Of a stretch of 64,000 bases of DNA, positions 7,947 through 16,290 are shown in pieces; the first letter of the stretch is position 1, and each line of letters opens with the position of its first letter. Both the position numbers and the translations under genes were made by a program. The stretch is from Emticicia oligotrophica DSM 17448 (GTDB lineage: Bacteria > Bacteroidota > Bacteroidia > Cytophagales > Spirosomataceae), in the NCBI RefSeq assembly GCF_000263195.1, contig NC_018748.1, positions 868,001-932,000 of the forward strand, in the 5' to 3' direction. The notes below the pieces were generated by a model. The model was not told the DNA's origin. It made no database searches and saw only the letters and a list, made by a program, of their open reading frames with translations.

Positions 7947-8073
7947 TAAATATTGGTAGAAAAAGGTGTTTTGGGAAATATTTTGCTCCATCGGAGCTAT
8001 ACGTTAAGTACCTACGGCACTTAAATTTTAAAATATAGCTCTTATTTTACCAATATTTAACCTCTAAAGAGGT
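7947..8073. repeat. MITE-like element with terminal inverted repeats
   Basis: TAAATATTGGTA at 7947-7958 is matched by its exact reverse complement at 8048-8059, giving a 113-bp unit. Inside are smaller hairpins (GCTCC-atc-GGAGC, and an imperfect one around CCTACGG). A perfect 14-bp palindrome, ACCTCTAAAGAGGT, follows at 8060-8073. There is no ORF. The form is that of a non-autonomous repeat in a 533-bp stretch that otherwise holds only the gene remnant. Confidence 0.6.
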
Positions 8074-8160
8074 AACAAAATTTTGATACGGCAGCCCTAA
8101 ACTGATTGCCACAGTTCTGCTTTTATAATAAATTGCAAGATTATTTTTAAAACCTCAATT

Positions 8161-8577
8161 ATGAAAAACGCTAATACAAAATCTGAAATCTTAGACTATG
8201 GCCCATTTTATCACGGAACAAAAGCCGATTTAAAAGTAGGTGATTTACTCACAGCAGGGTTTGCCTCAAACTACAAACCCGAAATAATAATGAATCATAT
8301 ATACTTCACCGCTCTACCCAACGGGGCTGGACTTGCCGCAGCATTAGCCAAAGGAGATGGCCCCCAACGAGTCTATATCGTTGAACCAACGGGGAACTTT
8401 GAAAATGACCCCAATGTTACAGACAAGAAATTTCTCGGTAACCCAACGCGTTCGTATCGAAGTGCAGAACCCTTAAGAATTGTTGGTGAATTGACAGAAT
8501 GGGTAAGACAAACACCCGAAGAAATAACTCGATGGAAAGAAGCCTTGGCTAAAAATACTGGAGAAATTATCAATTAA
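8161..8577 (+). CDS. arr: NAD+:rifampin ADP-ribosyltransferase
   Basis: 138 aa, the usual Arr length. Family hallmarks run the whole length: FYHGTKADLKVGDLLTAGF at the start, the IYFTA strand, RVYIVEPTG, and DPNVTDKKFLGNPTRSYRS with PLRIVGEL after it. Arr transfers ADP-ribose from NAD+ to the C23 hydroxyl of rifampin, inactivating the drug in the cytoplasm. It is followed 8 bp later by an unknown gene on the same strand. A MITE-like repeat and a gene remnant precede it, so the spot may be a site of gene gain. Confidence 0.95.
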   Translation: MKNANTKSEILDYGPFYHGTKADLKVGDLLTAGFASNYKPEIIMNHIYFTALPNGAGLAAALAKGDGPQRVYIVEPTGNFENDPNVTDKKFLGNPTRSYRSAEPLRIVGELTEWVRQTPEEITRWKEALAKNTGEIIN

Positions 8578-8585
8578 GAAACCAA

Positions 8586-9308
8586 ATGTTACTCGAAGAA
8601 ATCGTAGAAAAATCTTATAAACTTTTTGAAAGCTACACAATTGGCCAAACTTTAGATGTTTGCAAACGGTGTTGTGTTAGCGATGCCGATGAAGCACGCT
8701 TAATAAATACTCCTCTAAGAGCGGTTTCGAGTTCGGTTTTGAGGTCAGGTTATTTTGAATCGGCAAGGGCCTATTCTGACCGCGAACTTTGGGAAATGAA
8801 GCATTTTCTCCCGAGAGTATTAGCACTCGTTAGTAATTTCGATTTTCCGACTGTATCAGTAGAAGAAGTATTTCTAAGATTAGAACTACATAAACCAGAG
8901 TATTGGACAAACGAAGAATTACAATTATTACAAGATTTTTCGGTCGAATTCTTTAAAAAGTGCTTATTGTTTTATCCATATTCACCTGACGGCGACGACC
9001 TTAGCTCTTATTTAACGATGTTTGCCGTTGCCAACTTTCAATTAAAACCTATCTTAGATGCGTGGACCAACGCTGAAAGTATCGAAAGTACATTTCAATT
9101 CAAAGACTTTATCTTGTACAGTTTCAATCCACAAAATCAAAGTACTTTTAAAACATCTTTTAATAAAACCATATCAAATTGGCTGAGTGATGCTTCTGTA
9201 AAAAAAAGATTTTCGATAAAAATAGACCAAATTTTGACAGAAAATAAAAACTTAGACCTCGATACTTTACAAGAATTAAACTTATTAAGAGAACTCATAA
9301 ATATGTAA
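8586..9308 (+). CDS. Conserved protein of unknown function next to arr
   Basis: 240 aa, no signal peptide or membrane segment, mostly helical. The N-terminal third is distinctive: TLDVCKRCCVSDADEARLIN, then ESARAYSDRELWEMKHFLP. The CxxCC cluster could bind metal, but that is only a suggestion. The rest is acidic and leucine-rich without a recognised motif. It is 8 bp from arr and likely co-transcribed, which need not mean a shared function. Confidence 0.65.
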   Translation: MLLEEIVEKSYKLFESYTIGQTLDVCKRCCVSDADEARLINTPLRAVSSSVLRSGYFESARAYSDRELWEMKHFLPRVLALVSNFDFPTVSVEEVFLRLELHKPEYWTNEELQLLQDFSVEFFKKCLLFYPYSPDGDDLSSYLTMFAVANFQLKPILDAWTNAESIESTFQFKDFILYSFNPQNQSTFKTSFNKTISNWLSDASVKKRFSIKIDQILTENKNLDLDTLQELNLLRELINM

Positions 9309-9312
9309 ACAA

Positions 9313-9345
9313 AAAGCCATCTGAGGATTAAAATCAGACGGCTTT
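9313..9345. terminator. Bidirectional terminator between convergent genes
   Basis: AAAGCCATCTGA (9313-9324) pairs with TCAGACGGCTTT (9334-9345) with one G-U position. A and T tracts flank the stem, so it can serve both the gene ending at 9308 and the one ending at 9366. Confidence 0.7.
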
Positions 9346-9365
9346 CTAGTTATTCATAGAGCAAA

Positions 9366-11255
9366 TTATCTACTTACATAGCCAATTTGTTCGTCTTCAT
9401 CTTCGTATTCTAATTCGGCATCTTTTTCCCAAATTTCCATTTCGCAAGGCTTGCAATTAAACTTCAATTTATATTCGTTTTCGCCGTGTTTGAGTGTTAA
9501 TGGTTCTACGAGTTTCTCTCCCATGGTATCTCTTTGATATTTCGAGCATTTACCTAATTCATACTTTACGCAGTATTTGGTAGTCATTACGCGAGATTTT
9601 CCAGGGTCCCATTGTAATTCAAATGCTTTTTCGATTTCTGATACACCATGACGTGTATAAAATGCTCTCGCCAAACGATTCGAAACGTTGTAAGTATAAT
9701 CTAAAGCACTTACAGGATAAGGATGGGTGGTTTTCTGAATTGGAGCTTCTTCACGGTGGTATTCCGCCACACGAATATCAACCAATTGTTCGAGTACTTC
9801 TCTTCTAATTTCATTGACTTTAGAAATAGGCAAGAACCAGTTTCCTGAGAAATCAACCTCAATATCATCAACAATAAATGGCGTATTACCCGTTTTTGCT
9901 AAGTTTTTCTTGATGTTCGGGATAACAGATTCAGCAGAATTAGCCAAAACTTTTTCGGCCTTCATTTCCACTGTATTTTGATGACCATCTTCGTCGATAG
10001 CCTTTAATTGAAAACCATCGGCAGTTTCAGTGAAATAAAGTTTAACTCCAATTTTACGCACCGCACTGTTTTCCTTTTCTACCATTTTATTAAATTCTGC
10101 ATCAGAATTTCGGTAAATAAGTGTGCCTACGGGCAAAGGTTTGAACGTATTTGGAATAACGATATTATTGAAAATCACATTAATTTGTGCACCATCAGCT
10201 TCGCCATTGGCATTGATAAAATATAGCCCATCGCCATTATTGAGTTTTTCATAATTTTCAATAATATAACCATTGGCTTTAATTTCAAGCACTTTACCAA
10301 TATATTGCCCTTGCGATTTTGGGCTCTCCCAGTTACCAATTCTTTCTTTGCGTTTATTTACAAAATAATCGGTATAACCTCTATTAAAACTTCTATCCAT
10401 TTCTGGCTCGAAATTATAGAATGTTCGTCCAGAAGACGCTTTTTGGTATTTATCAGTATTTGCTTCCAGGAAAGTATCTAGTTTCTTTCTTAAATACGAA
10501 GTATTGTTTTTCACATAAACAATATCCTTCAAGCGGCCTTCAATCTTAAACGAGCAAATTCCCGCTTCAATGAGGTTGGGCAATTGGTCACTCAAATCTA
10601 AATCTTTGATTGAAAGTAAGTGGCTATTTTCGATGAGCGTAGTTCCATTACCATCAATTAGTTGATAAGGCAAACGACAATTTTGGGCACACGAACCACG
10701 ATTGGCACTACGTTCGCCTCCTGCAATACTCATGTAGCAGTTTCCGCTAAACGATACACACAATGCCCCCGACACAAAAAACTCAAGTTCCACATCGGTT
10801 GCCTCATGAATTTCTCTGATTTGGTCTAAATTCAGCTCTCGGGCTAAAACCACACGTTTCATACCTGCGTCTGCCAAGAATTTTACATGCTTGGGGTCTC
10901 GGTTGTTGGCTTGCGTACTGGCATGAATCACGATTGGCGGCAAATCCATTTCCATTACGGCCATGTCTTGCACAATGAGAGCATCTACACCAATATCGTA
11001 CAATTTGTAAATTAATTCTCGGCAGGCTTCTAGTTCATCATCATATAAAATAGTGTTGATTACCACAAAAACCTGAGCTTTAAATAAGTGTGCGTAGCGA
11101 ACCATCTCGGCAATTTCTTCAACCGTGTTGGTAGCATTAGAACGAGCCCCAAACTGTGGTCCACCAATATATACAGCATCTGCACCGGCGTTGATTGCGG
11201 CCATCCCTTGAATCAGATTTTTAGCAGGTGCAAGAATTTCAATTTTCCTTTTCAT
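9366..11255 (-). CDS. rlhA: U32-family protein, probable 23S rRNA hydroxylase RlhA
   Basis: 629 aa, close to E. coli RlhA. The N-terminal half is the U32 barrel (EILAPAKNLIQGMAAINAGADAVYIG), with HASTQANN and the cysteine set of the family (ALCVSFSGNCYMS, then GSCAQNCRLPY). The C-terminal half carries the extra domain of long U32 proteins and ends with a cysteine-rich part (KYCVKYELGKC and FNCKPCE), probably for Fe-S or metal binding. RlhA-type enzymes hydroxylate a cytidine of 23S rRNA. The older name peptidase U32 is likely a misnomer for this group. The assignment to RlhA rather than another long U32 branch is by architecture. Confidence 0.75.
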   Translation of the reverse strand: MKRKIEILAPAKNLIQGMAAINAGADAVYIGGPQFGARSNATNTVEEIAEMVRYAHLFKAQVFVVINTILYDDELEACRELIYKLYDIGVDALIVQDMAVMEMDLPPIVIHASTQANNRDPKHVKFLADAGMKRVVLARELNLDQIREIHEATDVELEFFVSGALCVSFSGNCYMSIAGGERSANRGSCAQNCRLPYQLIDGNGTTLIENSHLLSIKDLDLSDQLPNLIEAGICSFKIEGRLKDIVYVKNNTSYLRKKLDTFLEANTDKYQKASSGRTFYNFEPEMDRSFNRGYTDYFVNKRKERIGNWESPKSQGQYIGKVLEIKANGYIIENYEKLNNGDGLYFINANGEADGAQINVIFNNIVIPNTFKPLPVGTLIYRNSDAEFNKMVEKENSAVRKIGVKLYFTETADGFQLKAIDEDGHQNTVEMKAEKVLANSAESVIPNIKKNLAKTGNTPFIVDDIEVDFSGNWFLPISKVNEIRREVLEQLVDIRVAEYHREEAPIQKTTHPYPVSALDYTYNVSNRLARAFYTRHGVSEIEKAFELQWDPGKSRVMTTKYCVKYELGKCSKYQRDTMGEKLVEPLTLKHGENEYKLKFNCKPCEMEIWEKDAELEYEDEDEQIGYVSR

Positions 11256-11415
11256 ACGATAATGTCGTACTGATAATTTTAGTTTTGTTCGAAATGACTA
11301 CAAAAGTACGAAATACTTGCCATAAAATTCGGTAAAATGATTATTTTCAGCCCTTCTCAAGACTTAAAACACTTAAATTAAGCCATCCAAACCTCGAATA
11401 TGATTATTATTTCAC

Positions 11416-11423
11416 TATATTTG
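11416..11423 (+). promoter_or_regulatory. -7 box before the small membrane protein gene
   Basis: TATATTTG matches the Bacteroidota -7 consensus and lies 31 bp before the start codon at 11455. No convincing -33 element is present. Confidence 0.4.
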
Positions 11424-11454
11424 TCTTTGTTGTTTACTCAAAAAATAGATATTT

Positions 11455-11697
11455 ATGAAAGAAAATCCTTACTCTAAAATGTCGTTGGAAGAACTCGAAG
11501 CAAAAGCAAAGAATCTGAAAAAAGCAGCTTCAATATTCACAGGGATGCTTTTAGTTTTGGGCTTTGCAGTTACGTTTTTGGCTATTCGTCAAGGATTTAG
11601 TTCGATGACTCTAGTACCAACTGCCCTACTTCCGATTTTTATCATTAACCTTTTTAGCTTGAATGCTATTCAGAAAGAAATCAATTCAAGAAAATAA
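11455..11697 (+). CDS. Small two-helix membrane protein (paralogue of 7370)
   Basis: 80 aa. It has the MSLEELEAKAKNLKKA start, two membrane helices at about residues 24-41 and 49-66, and the tail IQKEINSRK. Alignment by eye with the protein at 7370 shows the same layout and about one third identity, so the two form a local family 4 kb apart. No function is known. Confidence 0.7.
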   Translation: MKENPYSKMSLEELEAKAKNLKKAASIFTGMLLVLGFAVTFLAIRQGFSSMTLVPTALLPIFIINLFSLNAIQKEINSRK

Positions 11698-11800
11698 GAA
11701 ATCGAAAATGTCGTAAATACCCCCTTAATTAGTCGTTTTTACAAAGCCATTCAACAAGCAGTTTTGCATACATTTGTCAATGCGAAACCTACGCAAAATT

Positions 11801-12163
11801 ATGGAAAAGAAAAACTACAAAAATATTGATGATTACATTGCCGATTACAGCCCCGAAGTTGGCGAACTGCTGAATCAAATTAGGCATTGTATTCAAGAAG
11901 TTGCCCCAGAAGCCCAAGAGGTTATCAGCTACAATATGCCGGCTTTCAAACAAGGAAAGATTTTAGTTTACTTTGCAGCATTCAAAAATCACATTGGGTT
12001 TTATGCCTTACCATCAGGCAATGCTGCGTTCAGTGAAGCCTTATCTAAGTATAAAGTTGGAAAGGGTTCTATACAATTTCCATTAAACCAAGCTATTCCA
12101 TTCGATTTAATCAAAGAAATGGTAGCATTTAGATTAGAAGAGATAAAGCAAGGAAAAAGATAA
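11801..12163 (+). CDS. DUF1801-family protein
   Basis: 120 aa from the ATG at 11801; a TTG and an ATG further upstream overlap a TACATTTG -7 box at 11769-11776, so the later start is preferred. The family features are the helix IDDYIADYSPEVGELLNQIR, then EVISYNMPAF and YFAAFKNHIGFYALP. The sequence KGSIQFPLNQAIPFDLI is typical of the YdhG-like branch. It is a small cytoplasmic protein, possibly of the iron-chaperone type, whose role is not established. Transcribed alone. Confidence 0.85.
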   Translation: MEKKNYKNIDDYIADYSPEVGELLNQIRHCIQEVAPEAQEVISYNMPAFKQGKILVYFAAFKNHIGFYALPSGNAAFSEALSKYKVGKGSIQFPLNQAIPFDLIKEMVAFRLEEIKQGKR

Positions 12164-12170
12164 AGTTTGA

Positions 12171-12200
12171 TTGTTTCTTTTAGATTTCTGAATAGCTTTG
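12171..12200 (+). promoter_or_regulatory. Promoter of the secreted hydrolase gene
   Basis: TAGCTTTG at 12193-12200 fits the -7 box, and TTG at 12171-12173 lies 19 bp upstream as a -33 element. The start codon at 12226 follows at a normal distance. Confidence 0.45.
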
Positions 12201-12225
12201 TTTTTTGAAAACTATTCAATCGACA

Positions 12226-13209
12226 ATGAAAAAAATCTTTCTTTTCCTATCGTTTATTTCTTGCCATTTTTTCGCTCAAAGTCAAGTAAAAATTGCCAAT
12301 ATTGGTGATTTTACAACAATAAAAGGTGCAATCATTAAAGATTGTAAAATAGGGTATCTTACACTTGGTCAACTCAATTCATCAAAAAGTAATGCCATCC
12401 TTTTTCCAACATATTTTTCGGGCAAAAGTACCGATATTAAAGGCTCGGCAGCCGCTTGGGTTGATACCACAAAATTTTGTGTAATTTTGGTTGATGCCCT
12501 TGGGAATGGTATTTCTTCAGCCCCATCGAATACTGAAAACTTCCCCGAAATAAGTATTCGAGATATGGTTAATTCTCAGTACATTTTCCTTACAAAAACC
12601 CTATCAATCAGTCACTTACACGCCATTATGGGTGTTTCGATGGGTGGAATGCAAACTTTTGAATGGATGGTGGCCTACCCTAATTTTATGACTAAGGCTA
12701 TTCCAATTGTTGGCTCTCCAAAACAATCTTACTATGATGTACTTCTTTGGAAAGCTGAATGGGATGCCATAGAAACCGCAGGAAATAATCCCGATGCACG
12801 CCGTGAAGCAATGCGTAAAGTAGCCGAAATACACAATCTACATTTGTTTACACCTGCTTATTGGAATAAATCGAAAAAAGCAGATGAAGCCTACAATGAT
12901 ATTCAGAAAATGGGCGATGATTATACAAAAGGGAATCACCCCGAAAACTGGATTTCTCAGATTAAAGCCATGCTTGGGCAGGATATTTATCAATCTTCTG
13001 GAAAATCTATGTCTGAAATTTCGGGACATATCAAAGCTCAAACCATGATTATTGTGGCCACCCAAGACCAAATGGTAAATCCTGCTTCTGCCATTGAGTT
13101 GGGTAAAATATTAAATGTAAAAATTGTTGAACTCACTGGCAACTGTGGACACGTAGCTACCGCCTGTGAATCGGACAAGGTACGTGAGGCAGTTAGAAGC
13201 TTTTTATAA
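12226..13209 (+). CDS. Secreted alpha/beta hydrolase related to homoserine acetyltransferase
   Basis: 327 aa from the ATG at 12226; the frame extends 7 codons to a TTG that lies downstream of the promoter but adds charged residues before the signal peptide. A signal peptide ends near residue 20 (FLSFISCHFFAQSQ). The fold is that of MetX: the nucleophile elbow GVSMGGMQTFEW, the aspartate in ATQDQMV and the histidine in NCGHVATAC. MetX itself is cytoplasmic, so an exported homologue is unlikely to make methionine precursors. It is more likely an extracytoplasmic esterase or acyltransferase. The next gene, another hydrolase, starts 20 bp later. Confidence 0.8.
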   Translation: MKKIFLFLSFISCHFFAQSQVKIANIGDFTTIKGAIIKDCKIGYLTLGQLNSSKSNAILFPTYFSGKSTDIKGSAAAWVDTTKFCVILVDALGNGISSAPSNTENFPEISIRDMVNSQYIFLTKTLSISHLHAIMGVSMGGMQTFEWMVAYPNFMTKAIPIVGSPKQSYYDVLLWKAEWDAIETAGNNPDARREAMRKVAEIHNLHLFTPAYWNKSKKADEAYNDIQKMGDDYTKGNHPENWISQIKAMLGQDIYQSSGKSMSEISGHIKAQTMIIVATQDQMVNPASAIELGKILNVKIVELTGNCGHVATACESDKVREAVRSFL

Positions 13210-13229
13210 AATTCCAAAAAATTCAACCC

Positions 13230-14054
13230 ATGAAAAAAGTCTTTCTTCTAAGTTTCATCTTAATCAGTTTTCTCTCATTTAGGCCCAAAGAAATTACTTG
13301 GGTAGCCATTGGTGACTCAATTACGTATCTAAACGACCACCCCGAACAAACAGGAAATAGGGTCAAGAAAGGTTATATGACAATGGTTACGGAGAAACTT
13401 CCCCATATCAAGTTTATCAATCAAGGACATAATGGTTGGACTTCAGGCGGAATTGCTGAAAAAATCAATGAACTTGGTTTAGTTTCTGCAGATGTTTACT
13501 CGGTATTTTTAGGCACAAACGATTGGTGGCGTGGACGTCCATTGGGTAAAATTGAAGATTATCAGAATAATACTGGTAATAATACTGTCTATGGTTCATT
13601 TCGAATTATTATTGATAAACTAAAAAGTCTGAATCCTAATGCAAAGATAATTTTACTTACCCCACTTCAAAGAGGTGATTTTGTCTATATATCCAATATG
13701 AAAAACAATGCTTATGGCTCTTATCGTGCAAAAAACGAGCAAAATTTAGCTCAATTTGCCGAAGCAGTAGTCAATATTGCCAAAGTTGAAAACATTGTTG
13801 CTTTAGACCTCTTCAATAAAAGTGGTATTACGCTCAACAATATGGTAAATTTCAAGCGATTAAAAGACCCACAAACCAGTGAATATAAAAATTTTAAATA
13901 TCCTGCTTACGTAGATGTGCCTTTTAATCCAGAAAAAGACGAATATCCCTATCCTACCGAAGCTATTAACATGACCTACGATGGTTTGCATCCATCTGAT
14001 AAGGGCAATGCGGCAATCGCCAAAATGCTTATCAAAGAAATGAAGAAACTATAA
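13230..14054 (+). CDS. Secreted SGNH/GDSL-family hydrolase
   Basis: 274 aa with a signal peptide (VFLLSFILISFLSF). The family blocks are present: the nucleophile serine in AIGDSIT, the FLGTNDWW block with its asparagine, and DGLHPSDKGN with the aspartate and histidine of the triad. These enzymes are esterases or lipases; carbohydrate-acetyl esterase activity would fit the genomic setting but is not shown. It lies 20 bp after the MetX-like gene and probably shares its transcript. A strong terminator follows at once. Confidence 0.88.
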   Translation: MKKVFLLSFILISFLSFRPKEITWVAIGDSITYLNDHPEQTGNRVKKGYMTMVTEKLPHIKFINQGHNGWTSGGIAEKINELGLVSADVYSVFLGTNDWWRGRPLGKIEDYQNNTGNNTVYGSFRIIIDKLKSLNPNAKIILLTPLQRGDFVYISNMKNNAYGSYRAKNEQNLAQFAEAVVNIAKVENIVALDLFNKSGITLNNMVNFKRLKDPQTSEYKNFKYPAYVDVPFNPEKDEYPYPTEAINMTYDGLHPSDKGNAAIAKMLIKEMKKL

Positions 14055-14057
14055 AGC

Positions 14058-14098
14058 AAAAAGCCAGCATTTCTAAATGAAAGCTGGCTTTTTTTTAA
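14058..14098 (+). terminator. Terminator after the SGNH hydrolase gene
   Basis: AAAAAGCCAGC pairs perfectly with GCTGGCTTTTT around a 14-nt loop and is followed by more T residues. Because both strands carry A/T tracts, it can also serve the convergent glgB gene. Confidence 0.88.
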
Positions 14099-14113
14099 AT
14101 TATTATATATTCA

Positions 14114-16111
14114 TTATCTAAACTTCAATACAACCGCTCCTAATGGTGGCAGCGAAAGTTCAACTGAATTAGGTTTTCCGTGCGTTGCTACTGCTTGTGT
14201 TTTCACATCACCATTCACAACACCACTTCCCCAATATTGTGTTTTATCACTATTAAATACCTCAGCGTAAGTACCTGCATTTGGCACACCAACACGGTAG
14301 TTGGTACGTGGTACAGGCGTAAAGTTTAACACAACAATCAGATTATCTTTTTCATTAAATCCTTTACGAGCATAAACAATTACCGCATTATCTCGGTCGC
14401 TGGTATCAATCCATTCAAAACCCTCTGGACTAAATTGTTTATCAAATAAAGCACCTTCCGCTCGATACAGTTTGTTTAGGTCTTTAATCAATTCGCTTAC
14501 ACCTTTATTCGGTTGATTATTGTACAAATGCCAATCAAGGCTTTGTTGGAAATTCCACTCGGCAAACTGAGCAAACTCACCACCCATAAAGAGTAATTTT
14601 GCACCAGGGTGTGTAAACATATAAGCAAATAACAAGCGTAGATTGGCAAATTTACGCCATTCATCGCCAGGCATTTTATCAATTAAAGAGCCTTTTCCAT
14701 ATACCACCTCATCGTGTGAAAGTGGTAACATAAAGTTTTCGGAGAATGCATACACCAAACTAAAGGTAATATCATTTTGGTGCCATTTACGATACATTGG
14801 GTCTTTAGCAAAATAGCGAAGCGTATCGTTCATCCAACCCATCATCCACTTCATGCCAAAGCCCAAACCACCTGTATAAACTGGGCGAGAAACACCTGGA
14901 AAAGCAGTTGATTCTTCTGCAATGGTCTGTGTATCAGGGAAACTCTTATATATTTCTTCGTTAAGTTCTTTAAACAATGAAATTACTTCCAAATTTTCAC
15001 GACCTCCAAAAACATTCGGAACCCACTCACCTGCATTACGAGAATAATCTCTATATAACATAGAAGCTACCGCATCTACTCGCAAACCATCAGCATGGAA
15101 GCGGTCGAGCCAAAAAATAGCATTACTAATCAAAAATGAGCGTACTTCGTAGCGGCCGTAATTAAATATATAGCTTTTCCAATCTGGGTGATATCCTTCG
15201 CGTGGGTCTTCATGCTCGTATAGGGCAGTTCCATCAAAACGATAAAGACCATGTGCATCACCTGGGTAATGTGAAGGAACCCAGTCGAGCAATACACCAA
15301 TTCCATTCATGTGGAGTTGCTCAATGAGATACATAAAATCTTGTGGTGTACCAAAACGGCTACTCGCCGCAAAATAACCCGTAATCTGATAACCCCATGA
15401 AGGTTCATAAGGGTGCTCCATGATTGGCATAAACTCTACATGGGTAAAGCCCATTTCCTTTACGTAAGGAACCAATCTATCAGCCACCTCACGGTACGAA
15501 AGACGTCGGTCATTATCAGATGGATCGCGTTGCCATGAGCCAAAATGCACCTCATAAACTGAAAGTGGAGCAGTCAAAGCATTCTTCGCACGACGGGTTT
15601 TCATCCAATCTTGGTCTTTCCATTCATACCAAGTATCCCAAACGATTGAAGCCGTTTGTGGTGGATGCTCCCAACGAAGGGCATAGGGGTCGCCCTTTTC
15701 AATATCAGCTCCGGTATTTGAAGCAATAAAGTATTTATAAACCTCTCCATTTCCAATGTTCGGAATCCAACCTTCCCAAATACCTGAGCCATCCCAACGA
15801 GGATTTAGTGGATGTTCACCACGATTCCAACCATTGAAATTACCAATAACCGACACATAAGTAGCATTAGGAGCCCAAACAGCAAAGAGTGTACCCGTAA
15901 CTCCCTGATTTTGAACCACATGAGACCCCAACTTTTCGTACATTCGGTAGTGTTTGCCTGAGCGAAAAAGCGAAATATCGAAGTCGGTTAAAAGAGAAAA
16001 TGATTCAACCTTGCCAAAACTCGGGGTAGATACTACCGCTTGCGACTCCGCATTTACAGGTTCTTGTTCGGTACTTGTTGCTTTTTTTGAAGAAGTTGCT
16101 TTTTTTGCCAT
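14114..16111 (-). CDS. glgB: 1,4-alpha-glucan branching enzyme
   Basis: 665 aa, taking the ATG at 16111 (MAKKATSSKKATS) rather than one 14 codons upstream. After a low-complexity N-terminal tail come a CBM48 domain (GTLFAVWAPNATYVSVIGNFNGW) and the GH13 catalytic barrel. Catalytic positions are visible: the aspartate in DGLRVDAV, the glutamate in TIAEESTAFPG, and the aspartate in LSHDEVV. The C-terminal beta domain closes the protein. It makes alpha-1,6 branches in glycogen in the cytoplasm. No other glycogen gene lies nearby. Confidence 0.96.
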   Translation of the reverse strand: MAKKATSSKKATSTEQEPVNAESQAVVSTPSFGKVESFSLLTDFDISLFRSGKHYRMYEKLGSHVVQNQGVTGTLFAVWAPNATYVSVIGNFNGWNRGEHPLNPRWDGSGIWEGWIPNIGNGEVYKYFIASNTGADIEKGDPYALRWEHPPQTASIVWDTWYEWKDQDWMKTRRAKNALTAPLSVYEVHFGSWQRDPSDNDRRLSYREVADRLVPYVKEMGFTHVEFMPIMEHPYEPSWGYQITGYFAASSRFGTPQDFMYLIEQLHMNGIGVLLDWVPSHYPGDAHGLYRFDGTALYEHEDPREGYHPDWKSYIFNYGRYEVRSFLISNAIFWLDRFHADGLRVDAVASMLYRDYSRNAGEWVPNVFGGRENLEVISLFKELNEEIYKSFPDTQTIAEESTAFPGVSRPVYTGGLGFGMKWMMGWMNDTLRYFAKDPMYRKWHQNDITFSLVYAFSENFMLPLSHDEVVYGKGSLIDKMPGDEWRKFANLRLLFAYMFTHPGAKLLFMGGEFAQFAEWNFQQSLDWHLYNNQPNKGVSELIKDLNKLYRAEGALFDKQFSPEGFEWIDTSDRDNAVIVYARKGFNEKDNLIVVLNFTPVPRTNYRVGVPNAGTYAEVFNSDKTQYWGSGVVNGDVKTQAVATHGKPNSVELSLPPLGAVVLKFR

Positions 16112-16258
16112 AAGGTTAAAGTAAATGTAATTAATTGGTTGAATAATATTCAAAATGAGTTACCATACTCAATTTGCTGACAACTTTTAGGTTTAGTTTA
16201 TGTACGCCTTACTTACAGAATCTTCTGCAAACAAGATACAACAAATGTATCAAAATTA

Positions 16259-16266
16259 TACTTTTG
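16259..16266 (+). promoter_or_regulatory. -7 box of rarA
   Basis: TACTTTTG fits the TAnnTTTG consensus and lies 24 bp before the rarA start codon. No clear -33 element. Confidence 0.4.
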
Positions 16267-16290
16267 CTCAAATATTCTAAGAAATAAAAA

